DNA of 64,000 nt from Bacteroidota bacterium (lineage in GTDB: Bacteria; Bacteroidota; Bacteroidia; Chitinophagales; Chitinophagaceae), in contig JAUZOD010000010.1 of assembly GCA_030706635.1 (NCBI GenBank), positions 1 through 64,000 of the forward strand. The letters run 5' to 3'. Both the position numbers and the translations under genes were made by a program. A model generated the notes under the pieces. That model was given only the letters and a program-made list of their open reading frames with translations. It was not told where the DNA came from and searched no databases. The stretch's first letter is position 1, and each line of letters begins with the position of its first letter. Below, piece by piece: positions 25,298 through 34,604 of this stretch.

Positions 25298-26494
25298 CTA
25301 AATATCCCGCCTGGGTTTCTTGTTAAACAGCTTCAGCAGCAGAAAGGTAAGTAATCCGGTTACCACACCTGCTACAATGGCAAGGGTAATGCTTCCCAGC
25401 AGATATTGCCTGAAATTATAACGGATGGCGGACAAACTGAGGCTTTTACTAAAAGAGATTTCAGGAGCAGATCCCGGCATCCAAATGGAACCGGACCGGT
25501 AGCTGGCATAAATGATCAGGGGGATAAAAGGCGGAATGCTGATGTTGGCAAAGAGAATGACCAGCACCTTATTCAGTTTCAAAATGAAGGCAATAAAAAT
25601 GGCCGCGATCAGCTGAAATCCCCAAATGGGGACAATGCCCATGAATATGCCGAAAGCCGCTGAAACCGATTTACGCGCATCGCTCTGGTGCGGATGCAAT
25701 AATTCCTGAATAATTGCTTTCTTCCAGTTTTTTTGTCCGTTTAATTTCCTGAAAAGATTCCGGGGTTTAATATAAATAACAGTAACCAGCACCAGGATGG
25801 TATTGAGGATGCTGATGCGGGTGAAATCCCGGAAGGGCCTGAAGTGAGAAATGCGTTCTCCGGAAGGAGGATAATATACTGACACCGGCACGGGTACCAC
25901 GGGAATCCCCCTCCAGGCGGCGCGGACGATCACTTCAATCTCAAACTCATATTTACGGGTGAAGAAATGCATATTCTTTAACCGGTGAACCGGATAAAGC
26001 CGGAACCCTGACTGGGTATCCGGTAACCGGATGTCTGTTTCCACTCTAAACCAGAAATTCGAAAATCGGTTTCCGAAACTGCTTTTCGATGGAACCGACG
26101 ACTGATTCATGTTCCGGGCACCGATGATCAGGGCTCCCGGGTTTGCTTCGAGCATCTGCAAAAAAACCGTAAGATCCTTCGCGAAATGCTGCCCGTCGGA
26201 ATCAATACTGATCACATAATCAAAGCCCAGCTCCAGGGCTTTTTTAAATCCCTGCTGAAGGGCATAACCTTTTCCCTGGTTGGGGGAATAATTAACCGTG
26301 AAAACCCCGGGAAACGCGTCCAGGATTTCAGCGGTCTCATCTGTGGAACCATCATTGACCACCAGGATATTCCAAGTAAAAAAGCTAATGTCTTTGAGCA
26401 GGTGGCCGAGTGTTCCGGCATTGTTATAGGTTGGCACCAGTACGCATACTTTCAGCGTATCAAACAGAAACTCCAGTTTTTCAGCATTGCTCAT
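25298..26494 (-). CDS. Family 2 glycosyltransferase with C-terminal DUF2062 membrane domain
   Basis: A 398-residue protein. Residues about 12-225 are a GT2 domain: VCVLVPTYNNAGTLGHLL, NILVVNDGSTDETAEIL and the acidic DxD-type metal site in YVISIDSDGQH near residue 98. Residues about 245-395 are hydrophobic with the DUF2062 pattern (SAAFGIFMGIVPIWGFQLIA; ANISIPPFIPLIIYASY). GT2-DUF2062 fusions occur in aryl polyene and flexirubin clusters and probably attach a sugar or lipid-linked head group on the cytoplasmic face of the membrane. It is the first gene of the pigment operon, 23 bases after the stop of the outer-membrane protein gene, which may therefore share the transcript. Confidence 0.85.
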   Translation of the reverse strand: MSNAEKLEFLFDTLKVCVLVPTYNNAGTLGHLLKDISFFTWNILVVNDGSTDETAEILDAFPGVFTVNYSPNQGKGYALQQGFKKALELGFDYVISIDSDGQHFAKDLTVFLQMLEANPGALIIGARNMNQSSVPSKSSFGNRFSNFWFRVETDIRLPDTQSGFRLYPVHRLKNMHFFTRKYEFEIEVIVRAAWRGIPVVPVPVSVYYPPSGERISHFRPFRDFTRISILNTILVLVTVIYIKPRNLFRKLNGQKNWKKAIIQELLHPHQSDARKSVSAAFGIFMGIVPIWGFQLIAAIFIAFILKLNKVLVILFANISIPPFIPLIIYASYRSGSIWMPGSAPEISFSKSLSLSAIRYNFRQYLLGSITLAIVAGVVTGLLTFLLLKLFNKKPRRDI

Positions 26495-26517
26495 GAAAGA
26501 ACACCGGATCGTTTAAT

Positions 26518-27030
26518 TTATCTAAGCGTGTACCGGGCGGATACACCAAAATTGCCAACGTAAAAATTGCCGTAATCGTAATAGCGTGGTGCTGAAATCC
26601 GGATGGTTGGTCTTAGGTCCGCAGAAACATTCAATGGTATTGCTGAAAACTTATAGTCAATACCGCCAGTGGGAAATATCCCCAATCCAAAGCCTTCATA
26701 ATCGGTGTGACCCGAGAAGCTACGGTAACCCGTGAGACCACCACCTACAAACCACTGAAGTCCGTCCACCTGCTGAATCTCAAAATGGTATTGATAAGAA
26801 GCGGAAAGAGACAGATTAAACACCCCGGTATAACCATAGTCGGGCCTGAATCCCAGATTCAATTCAATGGCACTTGGGGATTCGCCCAGGAACGTTTTAT
26901 AGGAAGCAGCAATCAGATCAGTATATCCACTGCTGATCCGGACTCCGAAAGCACTTTGGTATTTGCTCTGAGAAAATCCTTCAGCAGCTGCAAACAAAAC
27001 AAAAGCAAGCACAAAAATCCCTTTTCTCAT
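26518..27030 (-). CDS. Small outer-membrane beta-barrel protein
   Basis: A 170-residue protein with a signal peptide (MRKGIFVLAFVLFAAAEGFS) followed by alternating hydrophobic/polar strands rich in Tyr, Gly and aromatic residues, ending in a strand with a C-terminal aromatic-positive pattern (YVGNFGVSARYTLR). This is the outline of an OmpW/OmpX-size 8-stranded barrel, as in Bacteroidota outer-membrane beta-barrel domain proteins. The family cannot be named. It lies 23 bases upstream of the glycosyltransferase gene and could be co-transcribed with the pigment operon, placing an outer-membrane component at its head. Confidence 0.75.
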   Translation of the reverse strand: MRKGIFVLAFVLFAAAEGFSQSKYQSAFGVRISSGYTDLIAASYKTFLGESPSAIELNLGFRPDYGYTGVFNLSLSASYQYHFEIQQVDGLQWFVGGGLTGYRSFSGHTDYEGFGLGIFPTGGIDYKFSAIPLNVSADLRPTIRISAPRYYDYGNFYVGNFGVSARYTLR

Positions 27031-27072
27031 CTGTTTTACTTTTTAAAGGTTAGCCATGATCAAACACTTCGC

Positions 27073-27099
27073 CCATTTCCTTTTCTCACAGGGAAATGG
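27073..27099. other. Hairpin between MscS gene and outer-membrane protein gene
   Basis: CCATTTCC (27073-27080) pairs perfectly with GGAAATGG (27092-27099) around an 11-base loop. It lies after the MscS gene and 43 bases before the outer-membrane protein start, both on the minus strand. There is no T-tract, so it may be a weak terminator or a structured leader of the transcript that continues into the pigment operon. Confidence 0.35.
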
Positions 27100-27173
27100 A
27101 AGCTTAAAAATAAGAAATTTGGCCTTAATGCCTTTCCGCTGTGCTGGCAATTCTTGCAAACAGCTTTCTGGCG

Positions 27174-28232
27174 TCAATTCTTAATTCTCACCAAAGGGAG
27201 GGAATCCGGGTAGTTCTCTTTGACAAAGTTCAAGAGACCTTCCCGGATATAGCAGCGCAGATCAAATGCATCAGAAGAATTATTAGCGCTTACCAGAACG
27301 CGCACCTCGACGGTCTTTTCCGTTAAACTCGTTACCTGGATCAGTTTGGTTTCCTTATCCCAGAGTTCTGTAAGTGATAAGAGTCTTTCGAATTCTGAGC
27401 GAAGGATATCCAGGGGAATCGTATAATCGAGATACATGAATACGGTCCCTAAAAGGGACGCGCCGTTGCGGGTCCAGTTCTGAAAAGGCTTTTCAATGAA
27501 ATAACTGATGGGTATGACCAGATTGCGCTTGTCCCAGATCTTTAATACGACGTAGGTAAGGGTAATTTCATCCACCCTTCCCCATTCCCCTTCTATCACC
27601 AGCACGTCATCGATGCGGATGGGCTGGGTAAAGGCAATCTGGAATCCGGCCAGAAAACTGGAGAGGGATTTCTGAGCAGCAAATCCAATAATGATCCCGC
27701 CCACCCCGACGCCCGTTAGTAAACTTGTGCCTATTTTCCGAAGGCTGCTAAAACTCATCAGAATGAAGCAGAGCGTGACCATGATAATCAGGATGATGGC
27801 CAGCCGGCGAATGAACTGTAACTGCGTGCGGATCTTCCGCTCCCGCAGGTTATCGTCTTTCCTGATATCGTATTTATGATACACATAATCTTCGCCGATC
27901 CTGACAATGCCCATCAATAAACCGGCAATCGTGATCATAAGTACAATGTCTGCGAATTTGTGAATATCCGCGTAAACCTTTGGGCCCGCGCGCATCACCG
28001 GCAGCATCAGGTAAAGAACAAGAATAGGCAGATAAAAAGAAAGCGGACGGCTCATTCGTTTCAAAAAGGATCGCCAAAAAGAAAATCCGGTATTCGACCT
28101 GGTTTGATTTGCCACAATCTTCCGGGCAACAAACCGGGTGAGCAAGCCCAGGCCTATGGCCAGAAAAAGAATGCCTGTATTCCAGAGAAAATCCGGAATT
28201 CCATTGAGGGTATTTTGAAAATCGTCTGGCAT
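27174..28232 (-). CDS. Small-conductance mechanosensitive channel (MscS family)
   Basis: A 352-residue membrane protein with about five helices. The pore-lining helix GTSLLTGVGVGGIIIGFAAQ (about residues 170-189) has the small-residue pattern of MscS TM3, followed by KSLSSFLAGFQIAFTQPIRIDD in the family order (SLSSFLAGFQIAF; QPIRIDDVLVIEGEWG). The C-terminal part forms the cytoplasmic beta/vestibule domain. Such channels open under membrane tension to release osmolytes. It starts 22 bases after treY and sits in a trehalose context, consistent with an osmotic-stress transcript treZ-treY-mscS. Confidence 0.9.
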   Translation of the reverse strand: MPDDFQNTLNGIPDFLWNTGILFLAIGLGLLTRFVARKIVANQTRSNTGFSFWRSFLKRMSRPLSFYLPILVLYLMLPVMRAGPKVYADIHKFADIVLMITIAGLLMGIVRIGEDYVYHKYDIRKDDNLRERKIRTQLQFIRRLAIILIIMVTLCFILMSFSSLRKIGTSLLTGVGVGGIIIGFAAQKSLSSFLAGFQIAFTQPIRIDDVLVIEGEWGRVDEITLTYVVLKIWDKRNLVIPISYFIEKPFQNWTRNGASLLGTVFMYLDYTIPLDILRSEFERLLSLTELWDKETKLIQVTSLTEKTVEVRVLVSANNSSDAFDLRCYIREGLLNFVKENYPDSLPLVRIKN

Positions 28233-28254
28233 CGCTTAAGACTGACCGCGCAAT

Positions 28255-30912
28255 TTAATCATTTTGTAAAATCAGGGCTGCCACCGGAAATTCCTTCAGC
28301 AGCGTGCCGGCATCGATGGAATCCTCCAGGGTCACAGACTGGTTGCTGAACAAGCTTTTCCAGCGACCACGGATACCGGAAATTCCGGAAACGTCCATTG
28401 CGGTGTCTGTCGAGGGCAGTGGAACAACGATAAGCAGCTGTTGATCTCTGTATTTCCGGATATATGCCAAGAGGCTGGGCGTTCCTGCTACCGGAAGATA
28501 CTGACCTTTATTGAACAATTCCGCGGAACTTCTCCGGAATTGCAAAAGCTTCCGGATAAGAAATATTTTTTGCACCCCGGACGCCTGATATTTCGAAGCG
28601 TATTCCAATACCGTGCTTTCTTTTTCTTTTGAAATGATGTTATCCAGAAATTTTTTTCGCTTGTCAAAATCCACCGGAAGCCGGTTGTCCGGGTCAACCA
28701 AAGAAATATCCCACAATTCTGCGCCCTGATAAATATCCGGAATGCCGGGCGCAGTAAGTTTAAGCAGCGTCTGACTCAAAGAAAAAACCTCGGCCCGGGT
28801 GATGACCTTTTTCACGAGGGGCATGAAAGCAGATAGAAAGCCATGATCCGGTGAGAGGATTGCATGAACAAAATCAAGACAATCTTTTTCGTAAGCCAGA
28901 TCCGGTTCTTCCCATTGCGTTTCCCGTTTTTCCTCCCGCATGGCCTTAATAAGATAAGCAGCAAACCTCTCCCTGAATTCCCGGCTGGTCCGTCCGTCAC
29001 CGGGCATAACGCCGACAAGGGCCTGATAAATCAGGTATTCATCGTTCGAGGAAGGAGAGCGCCGGTTCCTGAATATTTTAATAAAAGACTGGTTGAGCTT
29101 TTTCCATTTCTCAATCAGGCCCATCCATTCGTCTGCGTAGAGGCTGATCAGGTTTATCCGCAACCGGTTATCCTCTCCCCTTTTGCCGTCGTGGGTGGAG
29201 CTGGCATTCATGCTCAGTGGGGCCTTCCGTTGTCTGTTTACCATAAGTGCATGAAAAACCTCCGCCGTTACTTTGCTGCGGGCAGGTGAGTCACCCACTT
29301 CATTCAATCCGATCAGCGCATTGTAATTATAAAATACGGTGTCTTCGGTTCCTTTCGCCGCGAGCGGTGCGGTATATTGTGACCATCTTTGGAGGAAATA
29401 CAATACCCTGTCTGCCAATAGATCTCCGGGTTCTGTATTGAATAAAGATTTCAGCCAATCCAGCGCCTCACGCTTTAAAGGTGCTTTTGTAAATGCTTTA
29501 TCAAATGCCTGATGTATCCACTGCCGGTCCGTAGCGGACAAAGGCAATTGATCAGCATAGATCCGGTAAGCCGGAAATGCCGCCATTAATACAGCCAGTG
29601 CCTCTTTCAGAGATTCTGATTCCGGCAAATTTCCCTTTTGAATCAGAATGGGTTTCAGCCAGCGCATCAGGTTATTCAACTCGCCATTCAAATGGGATTT
29701 CAGAAACGACCGTTTTCTATTAAAAACCATATCCTCGTAGGTTTCGCTCAGGATGTGTTTTTGAAAATACGCTGTCAGCTTTTCTTTGCCCGGATGATCC
29801 AGCAGCAATTGATTCACGAAGGAAAGAAAATCATATCCTGTAGTTCCCTGCACCGCCCAGGAACCCGGTATTTCCTCGTCTTCCTGTAAAATCTTTTCTG
29901 AAACGATATACGCATCGGGTCCGGCAAGATCGCGCAGTTTTTGCAGATAACCACCAGGATCAAATAAACCATCCACATGATCTACCCGGAAGCCCTGAAT
30001 CAGGCCCTGATTATATAAAGTCAATGGCAACTGGTGCCAATAACGAAATACGGATGCGTCTTCCATGCGTAGACAGATCAGACCGTTTACCGCAAAAAAG
30101 CGCCGGTAGTTCATTTTTGAAAAACTGGTTTTCCAACTGCATAGCTCGTAATGCTGAAAAGATAAAAGCTCATGCAATAAGGCATGATCCCGATTAATGA
30201 ACTCACAATATTCGGTGGCGAGCTGATACAGCCGCGGGCTATGGAAAACTTCATTCATCAACCTGTTTTTGAAATGAATCCATTCCTGCCAGGGTAATAT
30301 AGAAAAGGAGACTGTTTTATCTGACCACACCGAAAGGGGTTGAAAGAACTCCGGTATTATGGAGCAGATCCAGTGGTATGAACTGATGGCAGCCGGGTAA
30401 ATCTGGTTCTTATATTGAATAAAAAAACCGGCTGACCGGAACCCAAGGCTTATTTGACCGTCCTGAACACAATCCCGCAAATCCTTGTCAAGAAAAGGAA
30501 CCATGATCCGGATAGATGGCTGATGGCCGGGGGTCGACGGAGATTGCGGAATAATATCAAAATAATCTTTGAAATCCGAATCGTTTCCTCTTTCCAGCAC
30601 ATCATAAATCCAGGGATTCTCCATGGAATATGCCATGTGATTGGGAACTATATCCTGCAACCAACCCATGCCATGGTCCTTTAGAAAAGCTGTTATGGAT
30701 TCCCATTCTTCTGCCGTGCCTATTTCGGGATTGATCTCGAGCGGATTGATCACATCATAACCATGCCCACTGCCGGCAAGGGCGCGCGTAACCGGGGAGG
30801 CATAGACTGTAGAGATGCCCAGTTCATGCAGGTAAGGTAGCAAAGCCGATAACCGGGAAAAATCAAATTCTTTATGAAGCTGGACGCGGTACGTAGCATC
30901 AGGTATATACAT
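28255..30912 (-). CDS. treY: Malto-oligosyltrehalose synthase TreY
   Basis: The 885-residue enzyme turns the reducing end of malto-oligosaccharides into a trehalosyl unit, the first step of the TreY/TreZ route. It begins like TreY proteins (YIPDATYRVQLHKEFDFSRL) with VYASPVTRALAGSGHGYDV next. The GH13 catalytic set is visible: the nucleophile aspartate in GLIQGFRVDHVDGLFDP, the general acid glutamate region AYIVSEKILQEDEEIPG, and a later NASSTHDGKRGEDNRLR with the third acidic residue. LTAPGIPDIYQGAELWD near the C-terminus is strongly typical. Gap to treZ is 3 bases, so they form an operon. Strong assignment. Confidence 0.95.
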   Translation of the reverse strand: MYIPDATYRVQLHKEFDFSRLSALLPYLHELGISTVYASPVTRALAGSGHGYDVINPLEINPEIGTAEEWESITAFLKDHGMGWLQDIVPNHMAYSMENPWIYDVLERGNDSDFKDYFDIIPQSPSTPGHQPSIRIMVPFLDKDLRDCVQDGQISLGFRSAGFFIQYKNQIYPAAISSYHWICSIIPEFFQPLSVWSDKTVSFSILPWQEWIHFKNRLMNEVFHSPRLYQLATEYCEFINRDHALLHELLSFQHYELCSWKTSFSKMNYRRFFAVNGLICLRMEDASVFRYWHQLPLTLYNQGLIQGFRVDHVDGLFDPGGYLQKLRDLAGPDAYIVSEKILQEDEEIPGSWAVQGTTGYDFLSFVNQLLLDHPGKEKLTAYFQKHILSETYEDMVFNRKRSFLKSHLNGELNNLMRWLKPILIQKGNLPESESLKEALAVLMAAFPAYRIYADQLPLSATDRQWIHQAFDKAFTKAPLKREALDWLKSLFNTEPGDLLADRVLYFLQRWSQYTAPLAAKGTEDTVFYNYNALIGLNEVGDSPARSKVTAEVFHALMVNRQRKAPLSMNASSTHDGKRGEDNRLRINLISLYADEWMGLIEKWKKLNQSFIKIFRNRRSPSSNDEYLIYQALVGVMPGDGRTSREFRERFAAYLIKAMREEKRETQWEEPDLAYEKDCLDFVHAILSPDHGFLSAFMPLVKKVITRAEVFSLSQTLLKLTAPGIPDIYQGAELWDISLVDPDNRLPVDFDKRKKFLDNIISKEKESTVLEYASKYQASGVQKIFLIRKLLQFRRSSAELFNKGQYLPVAGTPSLLAYIRKYRDQQLLIVVPLPSTDTAMDVSGISGIRGRWKSLFSNQSVTLEDSIDAGTLLKEFPVAALILQND

Positions 30913-30915
30913 TTT

Positions 30916-32739
30916 TTAGTCATCGTTAAATTCATAGATACAAACAGTGATTCCCGGGATTTCCAGATTTTGCCCTGGCTCCCAGACAGGTTCGGCGACC
31001 CTGCCGGAACCGGCCCATTGCAAATGACCGGAATCCTGTATTTTCGTCAGTCGTTTTCCAAAATCAGAAACCATATTTCTGCAATCATCCGCATAATTCA
31101 AAACAATGACCAGGTGATCTTGTTCGAATTTTCTTTCGAGGAGGATCAGTTTACCGGCTGACGTGTATGCCTTTACCTGCATTCTTTCCCTGCCCTGCAT
31201 GGCCTTGCGGGATTTCCGGAAACTGATCAGGTACTGATACCAGCGCATCAGCGCATCGGATTGGGAGCCCGCATAATTCCAGGATAACACCGATCGGAGA
31301 AAACTGTCTTCCGACGCGGGGTCGGGGAAATCGCCGGCGTCGTTAAAATAAGCAAACTCTTCTTTTCTTCCATTCCGAACAATCTCGAGCAGTTCCTCAC
31401 TGGAATGATCCACAAAAAAAAGAAATGGATTTTTTTCGCCGTACTCTTCTCCCATGAACAGCAGTGGCGTATAAGGTGAAAGGAGCACAGTTGCTGCAGC
31501 CAGTTTGAGCGCTTCAAAAGATACCATCGTGCTGAGGCGTTCACCTTTCAAGCGGTTACCGGTCTGGTCGTGATTCTGATCAAATACCACAAATCTGTCG
31601 TAAGGGAAAGAACGTGCATCCGAGCCGAATTTTCTCTTCCGGTGAGCGGAATAATTCCCGTCGTACACATAGGTATTGTTAAACGCCTTAACCAGGTGCG
31701 CCGTTTCTCCGAAATCTTCATAATAGCCGGATTTTTCTCCCGTGAGCAGGGAATGAAGGGCATGGTGAAATTCATCAATCCATTGCCCGTCCAAACCATA
31801 TCCTCCTTTTCCCGGCTCCTGAATATAACGTATATCATTAAGGTCTATCTCGCCGATAAGTAGTTTTCTGCGACCCGTGCGCTTTTCCACTGACAGCGCT
31901 TCTTCTTTCAGCTGTTTTACAAAATGATCGGAACCAAGATCTTTCAGTGCATGAACCGCATCCAGACGGAGCCCGTCTATATGAAATTCTTCAAGCCACA
32001 TGGAGGCGTTCTGGATAAAATAGTTCTTTACCCCGTCGCTGTAGGCATCATCAAAATTGAGGGACTCCCCCCAGAAGGTTTTATACTTATTCGTAAAATA
32101 AGGGGCGAACGCAGAGAGATAATTTCCGTCCGGCCCCAGGTGGTTATAAACAACGTCCAGAATCACAGCAATGCCCTTGTCATGCGCTTCGTTCACGAGG
32201 TTTTTCAGTTCCCCCGCACCGCCATAACTTTCCTGTACGGCAAATGGGAAAACGGCATCATAACCCCAGTTCCGTTGTCCCGGAAACTGGGCAACCGGCA
32301 TCAATTCAATCGTATTGAATCCAACATTAACCAGGTAATCCAGGCGGCTTCGTATGCCTTCAAAATCGTGCTTGTCTGTGAACGTCCCGGTATGGATCTC
32401 GCAGATGATCATCTCCGCGAGGGGAATGCCCTTCCAACCGGAATCTTTCCACATAAATAAATTCCGGTCTGTCACTGCGCTGGAACCATGCACTCCGTCC
32501 GGCTGACTCAGAGAGGCCGGGTCGGGAAAAGGACCGGCGCCGTCCGGCCGGAAGCGGTACCTTGTTCCCGGATCTGCCTTCAGGCTGATCTCCCAATATC
32601 CATTTTCATCTTTTTTCATGGGCAGCTCCGCCCGATCCGGAGATTCAATGATCAGTTCGAGTTTATTCTTCAGCGGAGCCCAACAGACAAACCGGGTAAG
32701 ATCGGGGCTATAAAACGCACCTGCTTTTTGATTATTCAA
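30916..32739 (-). CDS. treZ: Malto-oligosyltrehalose trehalohydrolase TreZ
   Basis: The 607-residue GH13 enzyme releases trehalose from the TreY product. N-terminal residues 1-105 form a carbohydrate-binding-like fold (YWEISLKADPGTRYRFRPDG). The barrel carries VILDVVYNHLGPDGNYLS, the nucleophile Asp in EFHIDGLRLDAVHALKD, the Glu in KLLIGEIDLND, and the third acidic site in VVFDQNHDQTGNRLKGER, all in GH13 order. ELMPVAQFPGQRNWGYD is typical of TreZ and branching enzymes. Together with TreY it makes trehalose from glycogen-like glucans. No TreX/debranching gene is next to them. Confidence 0.93.
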   Translation of the reverse strand: MNNQKAGAFYSPDLTRFVCWAPLKNKLELIIESPDRAELPMKKDENGYWEISLKADPGTRYRFRPDGAGPFPDPASLSQPDGVHGSSAVTDRNLFMWKDSGWKGIPLAEMIICEIHTGTFTDKHDFEGIRSRLDYLVNVGFNTIELMPVAQFPGQRNWGYDAVFPFAVQESYGGAGELKNLVNEAHDKGIAVILDVVYNHLGPDGNYLSAFAPYFTNKYKTFWGESLNFDDAYSDGVKNYFIQNASMWLEEFHIDGLRLDAVHALKDLGSDHFVKQLKEEALSVEKRTGRRKLLIGEIDLNDIRYIQEPGKGGYGLDGQWIDEFHHALHSLLTGEKSGYYEDFGETAHLVKAFNNTYVYDGNYSAHRKRKFGSDARSFPYDRFVVFDQNHDQTGNRLKGERLSTMVSFEALKLAAATVLLSPYTPLLFMGEEYGEKNPFLFFVDHSSEELLEIVRNGRKEEFAYFNDAGDFPDPASEDSFLRSVLSWNYAGSQSDALMRWYQYLISFRKSRKAMQGRERMQVKAYTSAGKLILLERKFEQDHLVIVLNYADDCRNMVSDFGKRLTKIQDSGHLQWAGSGRVAEPVWEPGQNLEIPGITVCIYEFNDD

Positions 32740-32800
32740 CAGATTTTCTTTTAAGTGTTCAGTTAAATTTCTATGCCACAGAAAGCTGACTGAATTGTGC

Positions 32801-32808
32801 TATTTTTG
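32801..32808 (+). promoter_or_regulatory. Possible Bacteroidota -7 element (TATTTTTG)
   Basis: TATTTTTG fits TAnnTTTG and lies 35 bases upstream of the response-regulator start at 32844. No convincing TTTG -33 box was found at the expected distance, so the call is weak. Confidence 0.3.
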
Positions 32809-32843
32809 ATGCCATTCCCAATCCGCTTATTAAACTAACCCTA

Positions 32844-33218
32844 ATGTACGGCAGAGTCATGATTTTTGATGACGATACAGATCTTCTTGAAGTTTGTTCG
32901 ATTGTATTAAAGTCAAAGAATTATGAAGTGGAAAGTTGTAACAGGTGCCATTCAATTGTGCAGGATGTTGAATTATTTGCGCCTGATGTTATCCTGATGG
33001 ACAACTGGATTCCGGATACAGGGGGGGTAAAAGCGACTCAATTGATCAAGCGGCATAGCGGTCTCAAAGGGATTCCTGTTATTTTTTTTAGCGCCAACAA
33101 CGATGTCCGGGAGCTGGCCGTTGAGGCTGGCGCAGAATTTTTTCTTCAGAAGCCATTCGAAATAGATGAACTCGAGAATATCGTATCAAAAGCCATTGAG
33201 CTGCGACGGCTTCAATGA
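32844..33218 (+). CDS. Stand-alone response regulator receiver
   Basis: A 124-residue single receiver domain with no output domain. The acidic pocket is FDDD near residues 8-11, the phosphorylation site is D53 in VILMDNWIP, the conserved Ser/Thr is in IFFSANNDV, and the lysine is in FFLQKPFEID near residue 108. Such stand-alone receivers shuttle phosphoryl groups or act by protein-protein contact. It is transcribed opposite to the CheB/CheR/kinase block and its 3' end overlaps the CheB stop region by 7 bases. The nearby hybrid kinases are likely partners. Confidence 0.9.
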   Translation: MYGRVMIFDDDTDLLEVCSIVLKSKNYEVESCNRCHSIVQDVELFAPDVILMDNWIPDTGGVKATQLIKRHSGLKGIPVIFFSANNDVRELAVEAGAEFFLQKPFEIDELENIVSKAIELRRLQ

Positions 33219-33796
33219 GCAGATAGTGAAAGAAGGAAATGGATGATATCCGCTCCGGATAAAACGGCGTCAGGCACCGCGTATTTTAATGCATACCGGG
33301 GCATATAATCCACTACGGCATCATCCGGATCCTGAATAATACAGTAACCACCCTGTTCTTTAACCGCCCTCATTCCCTCGGTTCCATCATCGTTTGCCCC
33401 GGAAAGCAATATGCCCGTCAATCCGGCGCCATAGGCCGCAGCGGCGGACACAAGCGTCACATTAATGCTTGGCCGGCTGTAGTTGATCTTTTCAGAATAA
33501 TCCAGAGAAAATGTTTTGTCCTTTTCTATCAGCACATGAAAATCTGCAGGCGCTACATAAACTGTGTATGGCCGGATCATTTCCTTCTCTTCCACTTCGA
33601 TAACGGGTAGATTCGATTTTAGGGAGAGCACTTCATCCAGGAAGGATTCTGAAGCATTACTCCGGTGAACGACCAGAATGATGGGAATGTGAAAACTTGC
33701 AGGGAGCGCCTTCAGGATGCGGATGATTACCTCAAGACTGCCCGAGGAGCCGCCAATCACGAGCAATTCTATATGATTTACCTGATCTTGCGCCAT
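33212..33796 (-). CDS. CheB-type methylesterase domain protein (no receiver)
   Basis: A 194-residue CheB catalytic domain that would remove methyl groups from glutamyl methyl esters on receptors. The nucleophile serine sits in VIGGSSGSLEVI (S17/S18), the histidine is H44 in LVVHRSN, and the acidic residue lies in GILLSGANDDGTEGM. There is no receiver domain, unlike enterobacterial CheB. It overlaps the CheR gene by 19 bases. No methyl-accepting receptor is encoded in the block, so the partner may be the hybrid kinase or a remote receptor. Confidence 0.9.
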   Translation of the reverse strand: MAQDQVNHIELLVIGGSSGSLEVIIRILKALPASFHIPIILVVHRSNASESFLDEVLSLKSNLPVIEVEEKEMIRPYTVYVAPADFHVLIEKDKTFSLDYSEKINYSRPSINVTLVSAAAAYGAGLTGILLSGANDDGTEGMRAVKEQGGYCIIQDPDDAVVDYMPRYALKYAVPDAVLSGADIIHFLLSLSAH

Positions 33797-34593
33797 ATTT
33801 TTTGTCCGGGCACGGCTATTTTAAATTTAGATTCGACGGGCGAGAATTTCACGGATTCTTTGGTGCCCAGAGCCAGAAAACCCAGTAACTCCATGCTGTT
33901 ATCAAATAACTGCAGCACTCTGGCCTGCAAATCCCGGTCGAAATAAATCAGCGTATTACGGCACAGGATCAACTGAAATTCGTTAAAAGACGAATCGGAC
34001 ACTAAATTATGGGTGGCGTAGATCATTTTCTCACTCAGACCCGTATCGAATTTAGCCAGGTTGTAGTTGGAAATATAATACGATGAGAAATCTGCCGTTC
34101 CACCGGATTGAATGTAGTTTTCTGAATACTTTCTCATCTGGCTGGCGGGAAAGATCCCCTTTCTCGCTTTTTCTATCACAAGCGGGTTTATGTCGGTGGC
34201 ATATAAACGGGATTTTTGAAGAATGCCGGCTTCTTTCAACATGATGGCCATGGAATAAACTTCTTCACCGGTAGAACAGCCCGCATGCCAGATCCGGATG
34301 AATGGATAAGTAGCGAGTATAGGAATAACTTCTTCCCTTAATGCCTTGTAAAAAAGCGGATCCCGCAGCATCTCCGTTACGTTTACGGTAAGCTGCTCCA
34401 CGAGGCGCCGGAAATAATCCGTGTCGTTGAGAATCCGGTAACGAAATTCTGAAAAGCTGGTAAACCGGTCCATTTGAAATAGCCGGGTTATCCTTCTGGA
34501 CAGGGAAGCTTCAGCGTATCCCGTAAAATCATATCCGTAACGATCTATCAGGTCGTTCAGTAAAGTCTTCACCTCATTTTCAGAAACCGGCAT
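33778..34593 (-). CDS. CheR-type protein glutamate methyltransferase
   Basis: A 271-residue SAM-dependent methyltransferase. The N-terminal helical CheR domain (residues about 5-60) is followed by the SAM site IRIWHAGCSTGEEVYSMAIM near residue 105-125, and LYATDINPLVIEKARKGIF and LILCRNTLIYFD (CRNxxIYF, family signature). It overlaps the CheB-type gene by 19 bases and follows the giant kinase gene by 11 bases. Expected role is to methylate glutamates on a signalling partner. Because there is no chemoreceptor nearby, the target remains open. Confidence 0.92.
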   Translation of the reverse strand: MPVSENEVKTLLNDLIDRYGYDFTGYAEASLSRRITRLFQMDRFTSFSEFRYRILNDTDYFRRLVEQLTVNVTEMLRDPLFYKALREEVIPILATYPFIRIWHAGCSTGEEVYSMAIMLKEAGILQKSRLYATDINPLVIEKARKGIFPASQMRKYSENYIQSGGTADFSSYYISNYNLAKFDTGLSEKMIYATHNLVSDSSFNEFQLILCRNTLIYFDRDLQARVLQLFDNSMELLGFLALGTKESVKFSPVESKFKIAVPGQKIWRKIR

Positions 34594-34604
34594 TTTTTTT
34601 CATG

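Noticed and set aside
33212-34593. CheB/CheR as a complete chemotaxis operon
   Set aside because: No CheA, CheW, receptor or flagellar gene is present in the window.
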